The notes under the pieces are model-generated. The model saw nothing but the letters and a program-made list of their open reading frames with translations. It made no database searches and had not been told where the DNA came from. From positions 4,774,001-4,838,000 of the forward strand of contig NZ_CP061379.1 of NCBI RefSeq assembly GCF_015624505.1: DNA of 64,000 nt. The letters run 5' to 3'. Shown here in pieces: positions 36,700 through 44,513 of the stretch. Position numbers and translations under genes: made by a program. Position 1 is the stretch's first letter; each line of letters starts with the position of its first letter. This DNA is from Bradyrhizobium commune (lineage in GTDB: Bacteria > Pseudomonadota > Alphaproteobacteria > Rhizobiales > Xanthobacteraceae).

Positions 36700-36999
36700 G
36701 TGATCATCGAGTGCTACGACGGCGGCATTGTCCGACTGGCTGACCCCCTCGACTTCCGCAAGTTCAAGCTGGTGCTGCATGCCGACGCCCGGCGCGAAAC
36801 ACAGAGTTGGAATGGCATCACGCTTTTGGACGATCGCGATGCGCTTGTTGCGATCGATCTTGTCCCTACCTTGGCGGGTCGGCCTCATGATGCAAGCTGG
36901 GACCAGCACTACGCGGAGATGGTGGCAAAGGCCCGCGAGCATGGCTGGATCGATGCCGAGCGGCACGCAATCCGGGCACATATTGAACGAATGCCTTAG
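36700..36999 (+). CDS. Small conserved-looking hypothetical protein
   Basis: A 99-residue protein of unknown function. I chose GTG 36700 because AAAGGAG lies 7 bases before it. The composition is normal for a soluble cytoplasmic protein (IIECYDGGIVRLADPLDFRK at the start; HGWIDAERHAIRAHIERMP at the end). There is no signal peptide or membrane segment and no recognised domain. It follows the flavin reductase after 66 bases and may or may not be in that operon. Confidence 0.65.
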   Translation: MIIECYDGGIVRLADPLDFRKFKLVLHADARRETQSWNGITLLDDRDALVAIDLVPTLAGRPHDASWDQHYAEMVAKAREHGWIDAERHAIRAHIERMP

Positions 37000-37388
37000 G
37001 GCTGCAGGACCGCCAGCCATCGACACAGGTTGCCGGAATGAAACTCTGACATCCTTCGATAAGTGTTTGAATGCAGCGCATCCATTCCTCCAGCCCAGCT
37101 CGTCCCGATGTTTGTTTTGGACCGATGCCAGAGGCACCAAAATGGATGAACAACCGAAATCTTGCGCATCTGGAGAGGACGGGGCGCGGGCCCGCGACCT
37201 CTCCGTGCGGGACGACCGCCGTCGTTTGGCTCTCGATCGATCCTCCATGTCACGAGATCGATTGAGAAAATTTCCTTGACCAAGCCGTGGCAGATCGGCC
37301 GTTGAGGTTCATCGTCCGCATTGCGCAGGTGTGATGCTTCATGCAAGCGATCGCCGCGCGACGGCTTGGCAAGGCAAGTCCTTGATTT
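37000..37388. other. Intergenic stretch, no gene seen
   Basis: 389 bases between the small hypothetical gene and the 3' end of the Bug-family gene. The reading frames present have no start context or family similarity. No clear terminator, repeat or RNA gene was found. Confidence 0.5.
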
Positions 37389-38372
37389 TTATTGAAGCCC
37401 GATCGACTTGATCACGGGTGCCAGGCTTGCCGAAGTGGCATCAACAATTCGCTGGAATTTATCCGGGCTGGAATCACTGTCCGGCTCCATGCCCTGAAGA
37501 CGATAATTCTCCTGGAGTGCTGGGTCGGCCATCGCCGCGCGTGTCTCCTGCGCGATCCGGTCGATGATTGTATCCTTGGTCATCTTCGGTGCGAACAGGC
37601 CGAACCATCCCTCATATCGTAGATCCGGCATCCCTGATTCAATTGCGGTCGGGATGTCCGGCGCACCGCTCAACCGCCTGTCGGTCGTGACCGCAAGCAG
37701 CCGGATCTTGCCGGCCCGACTGAGTTGCTGCAACTGAACCGACATCACGGCAATGACAAGAGATATCTGACCGCTCACGACGTCACTGGTTGCCTGGGAG
37801 CTCCCTCGATACGGAACGTGGACGATGTCGAGCCCACCTGCCTGCTGCTTCAACGATTCGCCGACGAGGTGATTGCCAGTGCCGATGCCCGGCGTCCCGT
37901 AGGACAGCTTGCCGGGATTGGCCTTCGCATACGTAATCAGGTTTTGCAAATTGGCTACCGGCAGCGAGGGGCCGACAGCGAAAACCAGCGCAGTGTTGAT
38001 CAGGCGGTAGATCGCCCGGAAATCGCCGGCGGAATAAGCCGGATTTCGCGTTATCAGCGGAATGATGACCTGGGTGCTGCCATTTCCCAGGAGCAGCGAA
38101 TAGCCGTCGGCGTTCTCGCGCGCGACCGCGGTCGTTCCGATCGCACCGCCCGCACCGCTGACATTTTCGACAAAGCTCGGACCGAGCTGTGATGACATCT
38201 TTTCGACCCACGGACGTCCGATCTGATCACCCGGGCCGCCGGCCGCATACGGGATCACCAGCCGGATGGGGCGGGAGGGATAATCGGCGGCCTTTCCGCT
38301 GCGCGGAAGTCCAGCGATCGTGGCTGCAAATGCAGCCGTCTTAACGAGGCGTCGCCGCGAGAGGGAGGGCAT
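37389..38372 (-). CDS. Bug/TctC-family tricarboxylate-binding protein, orphan
   Basis: A 327-residue Bug-family periplasmic protein with a Tat-type signal (SRRRLVKTAAFAATIAG, cut near GKAAD). It shows the family landmarks RLVIPYAAGGPGDQIG, NVSGAGGAIGTTAVA and HVPYRGSSQA. No tctA/tctB genes adjoin it. Rhizobia and Bordetella relatives carry many such orphan proteins, some of which act as sensors or share transporters. It is isolated from its neighbours by about 370 bases on each side. Confidence 0.92.
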   Translation of the reverse strand: MPSLSRRRLVKTAAFAATIAGLPRSGKAADYPSRPIRLVIPYAAGGPGDQIGRPWVEKMSSQLGPSFVENVSGAGGAIGTTAVARENADGYSLLLGNGSTQVIIPLITRNPAYSAGDFRAIYRLINTALVFAVGPSLPVANLQNLITYAKANPGKLSYGTPGIGTGNHLVGESLKQQAGGLDIVHVPYRGSSQATSDVVSGQISLVIAVMSVQLQQLSRAGKIRLLAVTTDRRLSGAPDIPTAIESGMPDLRYEGWFGLFAPKMTKDTIIDRIAQETRAAMADPALQENYRLQGMEPDSDSSPDKFQRIVDATSASLAPVIKSIGLQ

Positions 38373-38741
38373 GTCTTATTCCGAAAGTCGACAGCTGTTG
38401 ATGAGGCGGGACCGGCTCCCGAAACTCCAATCGCAGCAGGCCGCGGGCGTCGTCAATGACACACGCGGTTGGCGAAATGACACGACCCACGTGCGCGACG
38501 GGATCCCCACCTCGTTTGCGGCATGCACCCCCTGCGTGGAGCTTACGGCTGCCCGACTGAGATCGCTCTCAACCACTGGCTTAAGCCATTAATTTAACAA
38601 CGGTATTTCTTCCGGGAGGCCTCAACCAAGTGACCGGGAGTACAGCCTTGCGGTCAATGTCCTGTGCTTTGGTCCAGTTTACTCGTCCCCTTGATCTGCT
38701 AGACCCAATTCAAACATTTTTGACTCCCTGCCGAGGGGGCA
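38373..38741. promoter_or_regulatory. Divergent promoter region with a 12-bp palindrome
   Basis: 369 bases between the Bug-family gene (minus) and the first winged-helix STAND regulator (plus). It contains TGGCTTAAGCCA at 38577-38588, a perfect palindrome followed by AT-rich TTAATTTAAC, which could be an operator for either gene. No gene or RNA is evident. Confidence 0.4.
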
Positions 38742-41594
38742 ATGGCGCTGCCCGACGACAACAACCAGGACTCGGCCATTTCTTTTGGGCCATTTCGACT
38801 GTTTCCCAAATCCCGGTTGCTGGAGCGGGATGGCGCGCAACTTCACGTCGGTGGCCGCGCACTCGACATCCTGATCTTCCTGGCCGAGCGGCCGGGAGAG
38901 GTCGTCGACAAGCGCGAGCTGGTGAAGCGCGTCTGGGCTGACGTGAATGTGGACGACGGCAGCCTCCGCTTCCACATCGCAGCGCTGCGCAAGGCGCTTG
39001 GCGATACCGGCAAGGCGGCCCGTTATGTCGTCAACGTCCCCGGGCGCGGCTATTGCTTCGTCGCGTCCCTCGCCCACACGGCGCCTGCGGTCCAGCCTTC
39101 CCCGGTTGACATCTCCCTCTCCCGCTCGCTTCCGCCTCCACTCGCCCGTGTGATCGGGCGAGACGACGTCATCGAGAAGATTTCGACCGGGCTCTCGCTG
39201 CATCGCTTCGTCACGGTGGTCGGCCCCGGCGGCATCGGCAAGACCGCGGTGGCGGTGACCGTGGGCCATCGCCGGCTTGCTCATTTCGACGGACAGGTCT
39301 TCTTCGTCGACTTCGGACCGGTGAGGAAGCCCGAGCTCGTCGCAATCACCATTGCGTCGACACTTGGGCTCTCCATCAATGCGGAGGATCCGGTCCCGGC
39401 CCTGTTGACGCACCTCCATGCGAAATCGATGCTGCTGATCTTCGACAGCTGCGAGCACGTGCTGGAGACCCTTGCGCCGCTGGTCGAGCGTCTCGTTCGC
39501 GAGACTCCGCGATTGCATGTGCTCGCGACCAGCCGCGAGTCCTTCCGCAGCGAAGGCGAACGGATCTTTCGACTGTTTCCACTGGATTGTCCGCCCCGGC
39601 GCGACGACCTCGCCGTGGCTGATGTCCTCGCCTATCCTGCAGCCCAGCTCTTCGTCGAACGAATCGCGCAAAGCTCCGGCCCATTTCAGCTCAGCGCAGA
39701 AGAAGCGCCGCTCGTTGCCGACATCTGCCGCCGCCTCGACGGCATCGCGCTCGCAATCGAGCTCGCCGCCGGACGCGTCAATGCCTACGGTATCGCGGGC
39801 ACGGCCTCGCTCCTCGACAGCCGCTTCTCGCTGCAGTGGCGCGGGCGGCGCACGGCCATTCCGCGACATCAGACACTCAGCGCCGCGCTCGACTGGAGCT
39901 ACGACCTCCTGCCCGCATTCGAGAGCGCGATCTTGCGGAGATTGTCGATCTTTGTCGGACCGTTCACGCCGGAGGCCGCCGCCGCCGTTGCTTCCGGCGA
40001 TGGGCTCAGCGCCTCTGAGACCATGGAGGCTATCGATAATCTTGTTACGAAATCGCTGATCGCCCCGTCGGGCGCACGGGCACTGCGCTATCGTCTGCTG
40101 GATACCACGCGCACCTACGCCCTCGGGAAGCTGAACGAGGTCGGCGAAGCGAAGCGCATTGCGCGACGGCATACCAAATATTTTCGTGACCTGTTCGAGC
40201 ACGCCGAATCCGAGACCTCCCCCCCGCCGTCCGACTGGCTTGGCACCTACGGCGCGGAATTGGACAATCTCCGCGCTGCGCTGGATTGGGCCTTTTCACC
40301 CGATGGCGACGCGCAGCTGGGCGTTGCGCTGACCGCGGTCGCGGTGACGCTTTGGGTGCGCCTGTCGTTGTTCACCGAGTGCCGCGAGCGCGCCAGGACG
40401 GCGCTTGCCGCGCTCGGAGATCACGCCAGCGGCAACGACAGGGTGCGCATGCAGCTCCTCGCGGCGCTTGGCTGGTCGCTGATGTACGGAGAAGGACGCG
40501 CACGCGAGGCGCGCCCGATCCTGGAGGCCACGCTCGAACTGGCCGACAAACTCGATGACAAGGATTTCCGGCTGCGCGCCCTCTGGGGATTGTGCATCGA
40601 CCAATTTAACAACGGCGAATTCGGCAAGGCGCGCGCGTTCGCCGATCGTTTCGCCACTGCTGCGGCAGGCTCATCCGATAAGACCGACCTGATGCTGGCC
40701 GACCGGCTGACGGCCGTCACCTTGCATTTTCTCGGCGACCAGAGCGAGGCGCGCCTACGCATCGACCGGGTCAATGCATCGCTGCATGTGCTGGTCGACA
40801 AGCCGAAGATCTTTCCACTCGATCTCAGAATATCGACGCAGTATTTCCGCGCCCGCATCCTGTGGCTCCAGGGCTTTGCAGATCAGGCCCTGGCGCTCGC
40901 CGAGCAAAACCTCCACGAGGGTCGTGCCAATGACCACGCGCTGACCTTCTGTAGCGTGCTGGGACAGGCCGCCTGCCCGATCAACTTCCTCGCCGGCGAC
41001 TATGACGCCGCCGAACGCTATGGTGCCGAGTTGCTCGGGCACACTGAACGGCACGCGATCCGATTATGGGGCCTGTGGGCGCGTGCGTTCAACGCGCTGG
41101 TCATCGCCAAGCGCGGAGATGTCGAGACCGGCCTGCCGCTGCTGCGCGACGAACTCAATCGCGCAGGCGATGCGCGCTTCCTGCCGCGCTTTCTTCTCCT
41201 GCTCGGTGAGCTCGCGGCTTGTTTCGGACAGGCCAACCAGATCCACCAAGGCCTCGACGTGATCGAGAACGCTTTGGTCCGTTCCAACGACCGGCAGGAG
41301 TATTGGTATCTGCCGGAGCTGCTTCGAATCAAAGGCGAGTTGCTGCTGAAGGAGGCAACGCACTCGCAAGCCGCCGAAGCCTGCTTTCAACAAGCCATCG
41401 AGCTGGCAGCCCATCAGGGTGCCGCCTTCTGGGAACTCCGATGCGCAATCAGCATCGCGCAATTCAGGATCGGGCGGAATCAGCACGCGGACGCTCTCGC
41501 CATCCTGGAAAAGGTGCAGGGCGCGCTGACAGAAGGATCTGATATCGCCGACATGCGGATCGCACGCAGCCTGATCGCACAACTGCGGACCTGA
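38742..41594 (+). CDS. Winged-helix / STAND (NB-ARC) ATPase / TPR-like regulator, paralogue 1
   Basis: A 950-residue regulator. Residues ~15-110 are an OmpR/PhoB-type winged helix (GGRALDILIFLAERPGEVVD; RFHIAALRKALGD; NVPGRGYCF). Residues ~135-450 are a STAND/NB-ARC ATPase with Walker A GPGGIGKT (161-168), Walker B LLIFDSCEH (231-239), ATSRESFRSEGER and DGIALAIELAAGRV. The remaining ~500 residues are helical, TPR-like repeats. It is closely related to the protein at 44514. Such proteins bind DNA when a ligand and ATP drive oligomerisation. The effector is unknown. Confidence 0.9.
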   Translation: MALPDDNNQDSAISFGPFRLFPKSRLLERDGAQLHVGGRALDILIFLAERPGEVVDKRELVKRVWADVNVDDGSLRFHIAALRKALGDTGKAARYVVNVPGRGYCFVASLAHTAPAVQPSPVDISLSRSLPPPLARVIGRDDVIEKISTGLSLHRFVTVVGPGGIGKTAVAVTVGHRRLAHFDGQVFFVDFGPVRKPELVAITIASTLGLSINAEDPVPALLTHLHAKSMLLIFDSCEHVLETLAPLVERLVRETPRLHVLATSRESFRSEGERIFRLFPLDCPPRRDDLAVADVLAYPAAQLFVERIAQSSGPFQLSAEEAPLVADICRRLDGIALAIELAAGRVNAYGIAGTASLLDSRFSLQWRGRRTAIPRHQTLSAALDWSYDLLPAFESAILRRLSIFVGPFTPEAAAAVASGDGLSASETMEAIDNLVTKSLIAPSGARALRYRLLDTTRTYALGKLNEVGEAKRIARRHTKYFRDLFEHAESETSPPPSDWLGTYGAELDNLRAALDWAFSPDGDAQLGVALTAVAVTLWVRLSLFTECRERARTALAALGDHASGNDRVRMQLLAALGWSLMYGEGRAREARPILEATLELADKLDDKDFRLRALWGLCIDQFNNGEFGKARAFADRFATAAAGSSDKTDLMLADRLTAVTLHFLGDQSEARLRIDRVNASLHVLVDKPKIFPLDLRISTQYFRARILWLQGFADQALALAEQNLHEGRANDHALTFCSVLGQAACPINFLAGDYDAAERYGAELLGHTERHAIRLWGLWARAFNALVIAKRGDVETGLPLLRDELNRAGDARFLPRFLLLLGELAACFGQANQIHQGLDVIENALVRSNDRQEYWYLPELLRIKGELLLKEATHSQAAEACFQQAIELAAHQGAAFWELRCAISIAQFRIGRNQHADALAILEKVQGALTEGSDIADMRIARSLIAQLRT

Positions 41595-41597
41595 TCG

Positions 41598-42113
41598 CTA
41601 CCCTCCCGCGGCAGCCGCGCGCCGTGGCAGCTTCCAGTCCGGCCGAATGAAATGGCAGGTGTAGCCGTCCGGATAACGCTCGAGATAATCCTGGTGCTCG
41701 GGCTCGGCCTCCCAGAACTCGCCTGCGGGCGCGACTTCGGTCACAACCTTGCCCGGCCACAGATGCGATGCCTCGACATCGGCGATCGTGTCCTCAGCGA
41801 TCCGCTTCTGCTCCCCGCTGGTGTAGAAGATCGCCGAACGGTAGCTCGTGCCCCGATCGTTGCCCTGACGATTGAGCGTCGTCGGATCGTGGATCTGGAA
41901 GAAGAACTCCAGCATCGTTCGGAAGCTCGTCTTCGCCGGATCGAAGGTGATCTCGATCGCTTCCGCATGCCCCTCGTGATTGCGGTAAGTGGCGTTCTTC
42001 ACCTTGCCGCCGGTATAACCGACGCGGGTGGAGATCACGCCGGGCTGCTTGCGGATGAGATCCTGCATGCCCCAGAAACAACCTCCGGCCAGAACTGCGC
42101 GCTCTGTCGTCAT
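41598..42113 (-). CDS. msrA: Peptide methionine sulfoxide reductase A
   Basis: A 171-residue MsrA. Catalytic Cys12 lies in [29 protein letters not shown] and [16 protein letters not shown] are family-specific. A possible resolving Cys lies in GYTCHF near the end. It reduces methionine-S-sulfoxide in oxidised proteins. It ends 3 bases from the convergent regulator stop and follows osmC on the same strand after 73 bases, forming an oxidative-damage repair pair. Confidence 0.97.
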   Translation of the reverse strand: MTTERAVLAGGCFWGMQDLIRKQPGVISTRVGYTGGKVKNATYRNHEGHAEAIEITFDPAKTSFRTMLEFFFQIHDPTTLNRQGNDRGTSYRSAIFYTSGEQKRIAEDTIADVEASHLWPGKVVTEVAPAGEFWEAEPEHQDYLERYPDGYTCHFIRPDWKLPRRAAAAGG

Positions 42114-42186
42114 ATCTTCACTCCCAGTTGATCGTGCTGCCCGCGCCAGACAAGGACGGGACGGGCAGCATATCGAAACCGCGTGG

Positions 42187-42609
42187 TTAGGTCAGCTTGG
42201 CGTCGAGTGTGATCGTTGCATTGAGCACTTTCGACACTGGACAATTCTTCTCCGCCTCGCCCGCAATACGCGCGAATCCGGCATCGTCCAGGTTCGGTAC
42301 CTTCGCACGCAAGGTCAGCGCCGACTTGCTGATCTTGAACCCCTTGCCTTCCGGCTCGAGCGTCACCGCAGCTTCGGTGGACAGTTCGGTCGGCGTAAAG
42401 CCGGCGAGTTGAAGACCAAAGGCCAGCGCCATGGTGAAACAGCCCGCATGCGCCGCGGCTATCAATTCTTCGGGATTGGTCCCCTTCTCGTTCTCGAAAC
42501 GGGTTTTGAAGGAGTACGGCGTCTCGGCGAGCACGCCGGACTCGCTCGACAGATGCCCTGTCCCGTCGCGGCCGGTCCCCTGCCAAATGGCTTTTGCCTT
42601 GCGGATCAT
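42187..42609 (-). CDS. osmC: OsmC-family hydroperoxide reductase
   Basis: A 140-residue OsmC protein with both redox cysteines: Cys57 in [12 protein letters not shown] and Cys123 in KNCPVSKVL. Length and motifs match the OsmC subgroup rather than Ohr. It detoxifies organic and fatty-acid hydroperoxides. A GGAAC-N17-GGTT sequence about 90 bases upstream resembles the promoter of the general stress sigma factor EcfG. Confidence 0.93.
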   Translation of the reverse strand: MIRKAKAIWQGTGRDGTGHLSSESGVLAETPYSFKTRFENEKGTNPEELIAAAHAGCFTMALAFGLQLAGFTPTELSTEAAVTLEPEGKGFKISKSALTLRAKVPNLDDAGFARIAGEAEKNCPVSKVLNATITLDAKLT

Positions 42610-42699
42610 GTGATTTCTCCTCGTTTAAGGTGGATCAGGCGACAGCGGCGCTCCGCACCGGTGGAAAGTGACATTGACGTGGCCGCCTGTCACCTCACC

Positions 42700-42725
42700 A
42701 ACCGGTCGCGCGCCGCAGCAGTTCC
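42700..42725 (-). promoter_or_regulatory. Candidate EcfG (general stress) promoter of osmC
   Basis: On the minus strand GGAAC (42725-42721), a 17-base spacer and GGTT (42703-42700) resemble the alphaproteobacterial EcfG consensus GGAAC-N16/17-CGTT, with one mismatch. It lies 91 bases before the osmC start. The position fits; the match is short, so this is a suggestion. Confidence 0.4.
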
Positions 42726-42780
42726 GTTGGCCGCCGATCTGGGCGGAGCCCGTGTCGGCGTTGAAATAGATTCCCGCAGC

Positions 42781-43470
42781 TCAGGTCGGTAGCTTCTGCC
42801 CGGCCTGCTCACGCACCATGTAGTCGGCGTACCACTCCGGCCAGTTCTCGTCGTGCCCGCCTGTGCGCTTCTCATGCTCGCCATGTGCCGCCGCCGCGCG
42901 GCGCAATGCGCCGGCAAGCTCGCCCGGCGAGGTGAATGTCGTATTGGCTGCCTCGATGCGACCGGCCAGCCTTGCCGTGACCTCCTGGAACAGCCAACCA
43001 TTGCCGTCGGGATCCCTGAATGACGCAAAGGAGCTGTAGCTGCCGCGTTGCGGGTCAGGACCGTTGACGCGGACGCGGCCAAAGAGATACGGCTCGTCGA
43101 CGCCTGCGTGGACGTCGCCTCCGCCATGGAAGGGTTCGCTGACCTTGATGCCGCGGGTGAGCAGATCCTGTCGGGCTGCTTCGAGATCGGAGACGATCAA
43201 ATACAGACCTTGTGCCGAACCGGGCGCTGCGGCGGTCACGTTGTTGCCGAAGATCACGGAACAGGCGGAGCCCGGTGGCGTGAACTGGATGACACGCCAG
43301 CCATCGCCTGAGGCAAAATCGGCATCCAGCCTCCAGCCAAGATTCGCATAGAATGCCTTGGCGCGATCCGCGTCCGACACCGGGATCACGACGATCTCGA
43401 GCTTGACATCAACACCACGCGATTTCGAGGGCTTGGCAGCTGCTTCGTGATTCATCTCGATTGTGACCAT
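42781..43470 (-). CDS. VOC/glyoxalase-fold protein with C-terminal tail
   Basis: A 229-residue protein from ATG 43470, preceded by a GGAG site. Residues ~20-150 form a VOC domain (KLEIVVIPVSDADRAKAFYA; FASFRDPDGNGWLFQEV). The C-terminal ~70 residues are a helical tail ending in ENWPEWYADYMVREQAG, a tail often fused to VOC domains in rhizobia. Possible roles are glyoxalase, dioxygenase-like or resistance protein. It is 31 bases after the histidine kinase gene and probably co-transcribed with it. Confidence 0.87.
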   Translation of the reverse strand: MVTIEMNHEAAAKPSKSRGVDVKLEIVVIPVSDADRAKAFYANLGWRLDADFASGDGWRVIQFTPPGSACSVIFGNNVTAAAPGSAQGLYLIVSDLEAARQDLLTRGIKVSEPFHGGGDVHAGVDEPYLFGRVRVNGPDPQRGSYSSFASFRDPDGNGWLFQEVTARLAGRIEAANTTFTSPGELAGALRRAAAAHGEHEKRTGGHDENWPEWYADYMVREQAGQKLPT

Positions 43471-43501
43471 GTCGAACTCCTGATTTGAGGCGAACCGCTT
43501 C

Positions 43502-44215
43502 TCAAGCGGCACTGGCAGGCATCATGATGGTGATGCGGGTGCCACCTCGCCCGGCTTCGCCGCACATGCGGGCTTGGATGCTGCGCGCGAGACCTTCCAG
43601 GATCCGGCTGCCGGCCCCTTGAAGCGGTCTTGTCGCACCGATGCCATTGTCGGCCACTGTGCAGAACCAGCCACCTTCGCGGTTCACCATTTCGATGCGG
43701 ATCTGCGCGCCATTCTTGTTCGAAAAGGCATGCTTTGCCGCGTTCGTGACCAGCTCCGTAAGCATCAGCGCGAGACGATGACATTGCCAAGCCGGGAGCG
43801 AGCCGCTCTCGATCGACGCCTCGCAGCGGATGCCGGCCGGCTCCAGCACCGCCTCGGAGAGCGCGCCGCACAGACTTTCGAAGAAGGCCTCGACGGAGAT
43901 CGTCGACATATCGTCATTGTCAGACAAAAGTTGATAGAGCCTGCCGAAAGCGACGATGCGCCGCTCGAGCCTGTCCACCGCAACCGACATGTCCCTGATC
44001 CCAGGGCGCGTGAACTCGCGGCGGACTGACGCACCCAGGAGCGTCAAAGTGTTCTTCATGCGATGGTGGGACTCCCGCAGCACGAGTTCCCAGTCACGCG
44101 ACGCATCGTCATGATTGGCGGCGAAGTGAGATCGAACGACCTTGTCGTTCGGCCGAGAGCTCAGATCGGGCATCATAGCCTCCCCCGTTGGTAACAGGCC
44201 TACCTCGAAGCCCAT
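43502..44215 (-). CDS. Soluble sensor histidine kinase, HisKA_2/HWE type
   Basis: A 237-residue kinase without sensor or membrane domain. The dimerisation box LRESHHRMKNTLTLLG (phospho-His about residue 51) and the ATPase boxes MLTELVTNAAKHAF (N box) and ADNGIGATRPLQGAGSRI (G box) define the HisKA_2/HWE group. In alphaproteobacteria such kinases feed the PhyR-EcfG general stress response. Possible later starts are the ATGs at 44176 and 44173. It lies in the stress cassette with the VOC gene, osmC and msrA. Confidence 0.9.
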   Translation of the reverse strand: MGFEVGLLPTGEAMMPDLSSRPNDKVVRSHFAANHDDASRDWELVLRESHHRMKNTLTLLGASVRREFTRPGIRDMSVAVDRLERRIVAFGRLYQLLSDNDDMSTISVEAFFESLCGALSEAVLEPAGIRCEASIESGSLPAWQCHRLALMLTELVTNAAKHAFSNKNGAQIRIEMVNREGGWFCTVADNGIGATRPLQGAGSRILEGLARSIQARMCGEAGRGGTRITIMMPASAA

Positions 44216-44513
44216 ACTGGTGGAGAGTCACCGCTTACGCTCGTTAGACGTTGCAAGATTCTGTTATGATTGGTCACGCGCGATAGTTGCAAAAGCCTAC
44301 CGACTTCGTGGGCACTCAAGGCTCTGCCTGGTTCTCCCGATTGCCGCATAAGCCGTTCGCGTTTAAACAAAATTCGTTGCTTATCGTGCTCGGGCTTTCG
44401 ACCCTTTCCTGCGTTCATTGCTCGATTTCGCCGCTTTCGGCCGGTTTACTCACGGCCCTGTTCTGATAGATCAAACAGACAGCTGCACTTTCCTTTCGCT
44501 GGAATCATGGCGC
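44216..44513. promoter_or_regulatory. Divergent promoter region between the kinase and regulator 2
   Basis: 298 bases. GTTAG at 44243-44247 and GTTAT at 44263-44267 (exactly 20 bases apart) are the complement of the CTAAC half-sites seen before the two downstream genes, so weak autoregulatory sites are possible. Nothing else is evident. Confidence 0.3.
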
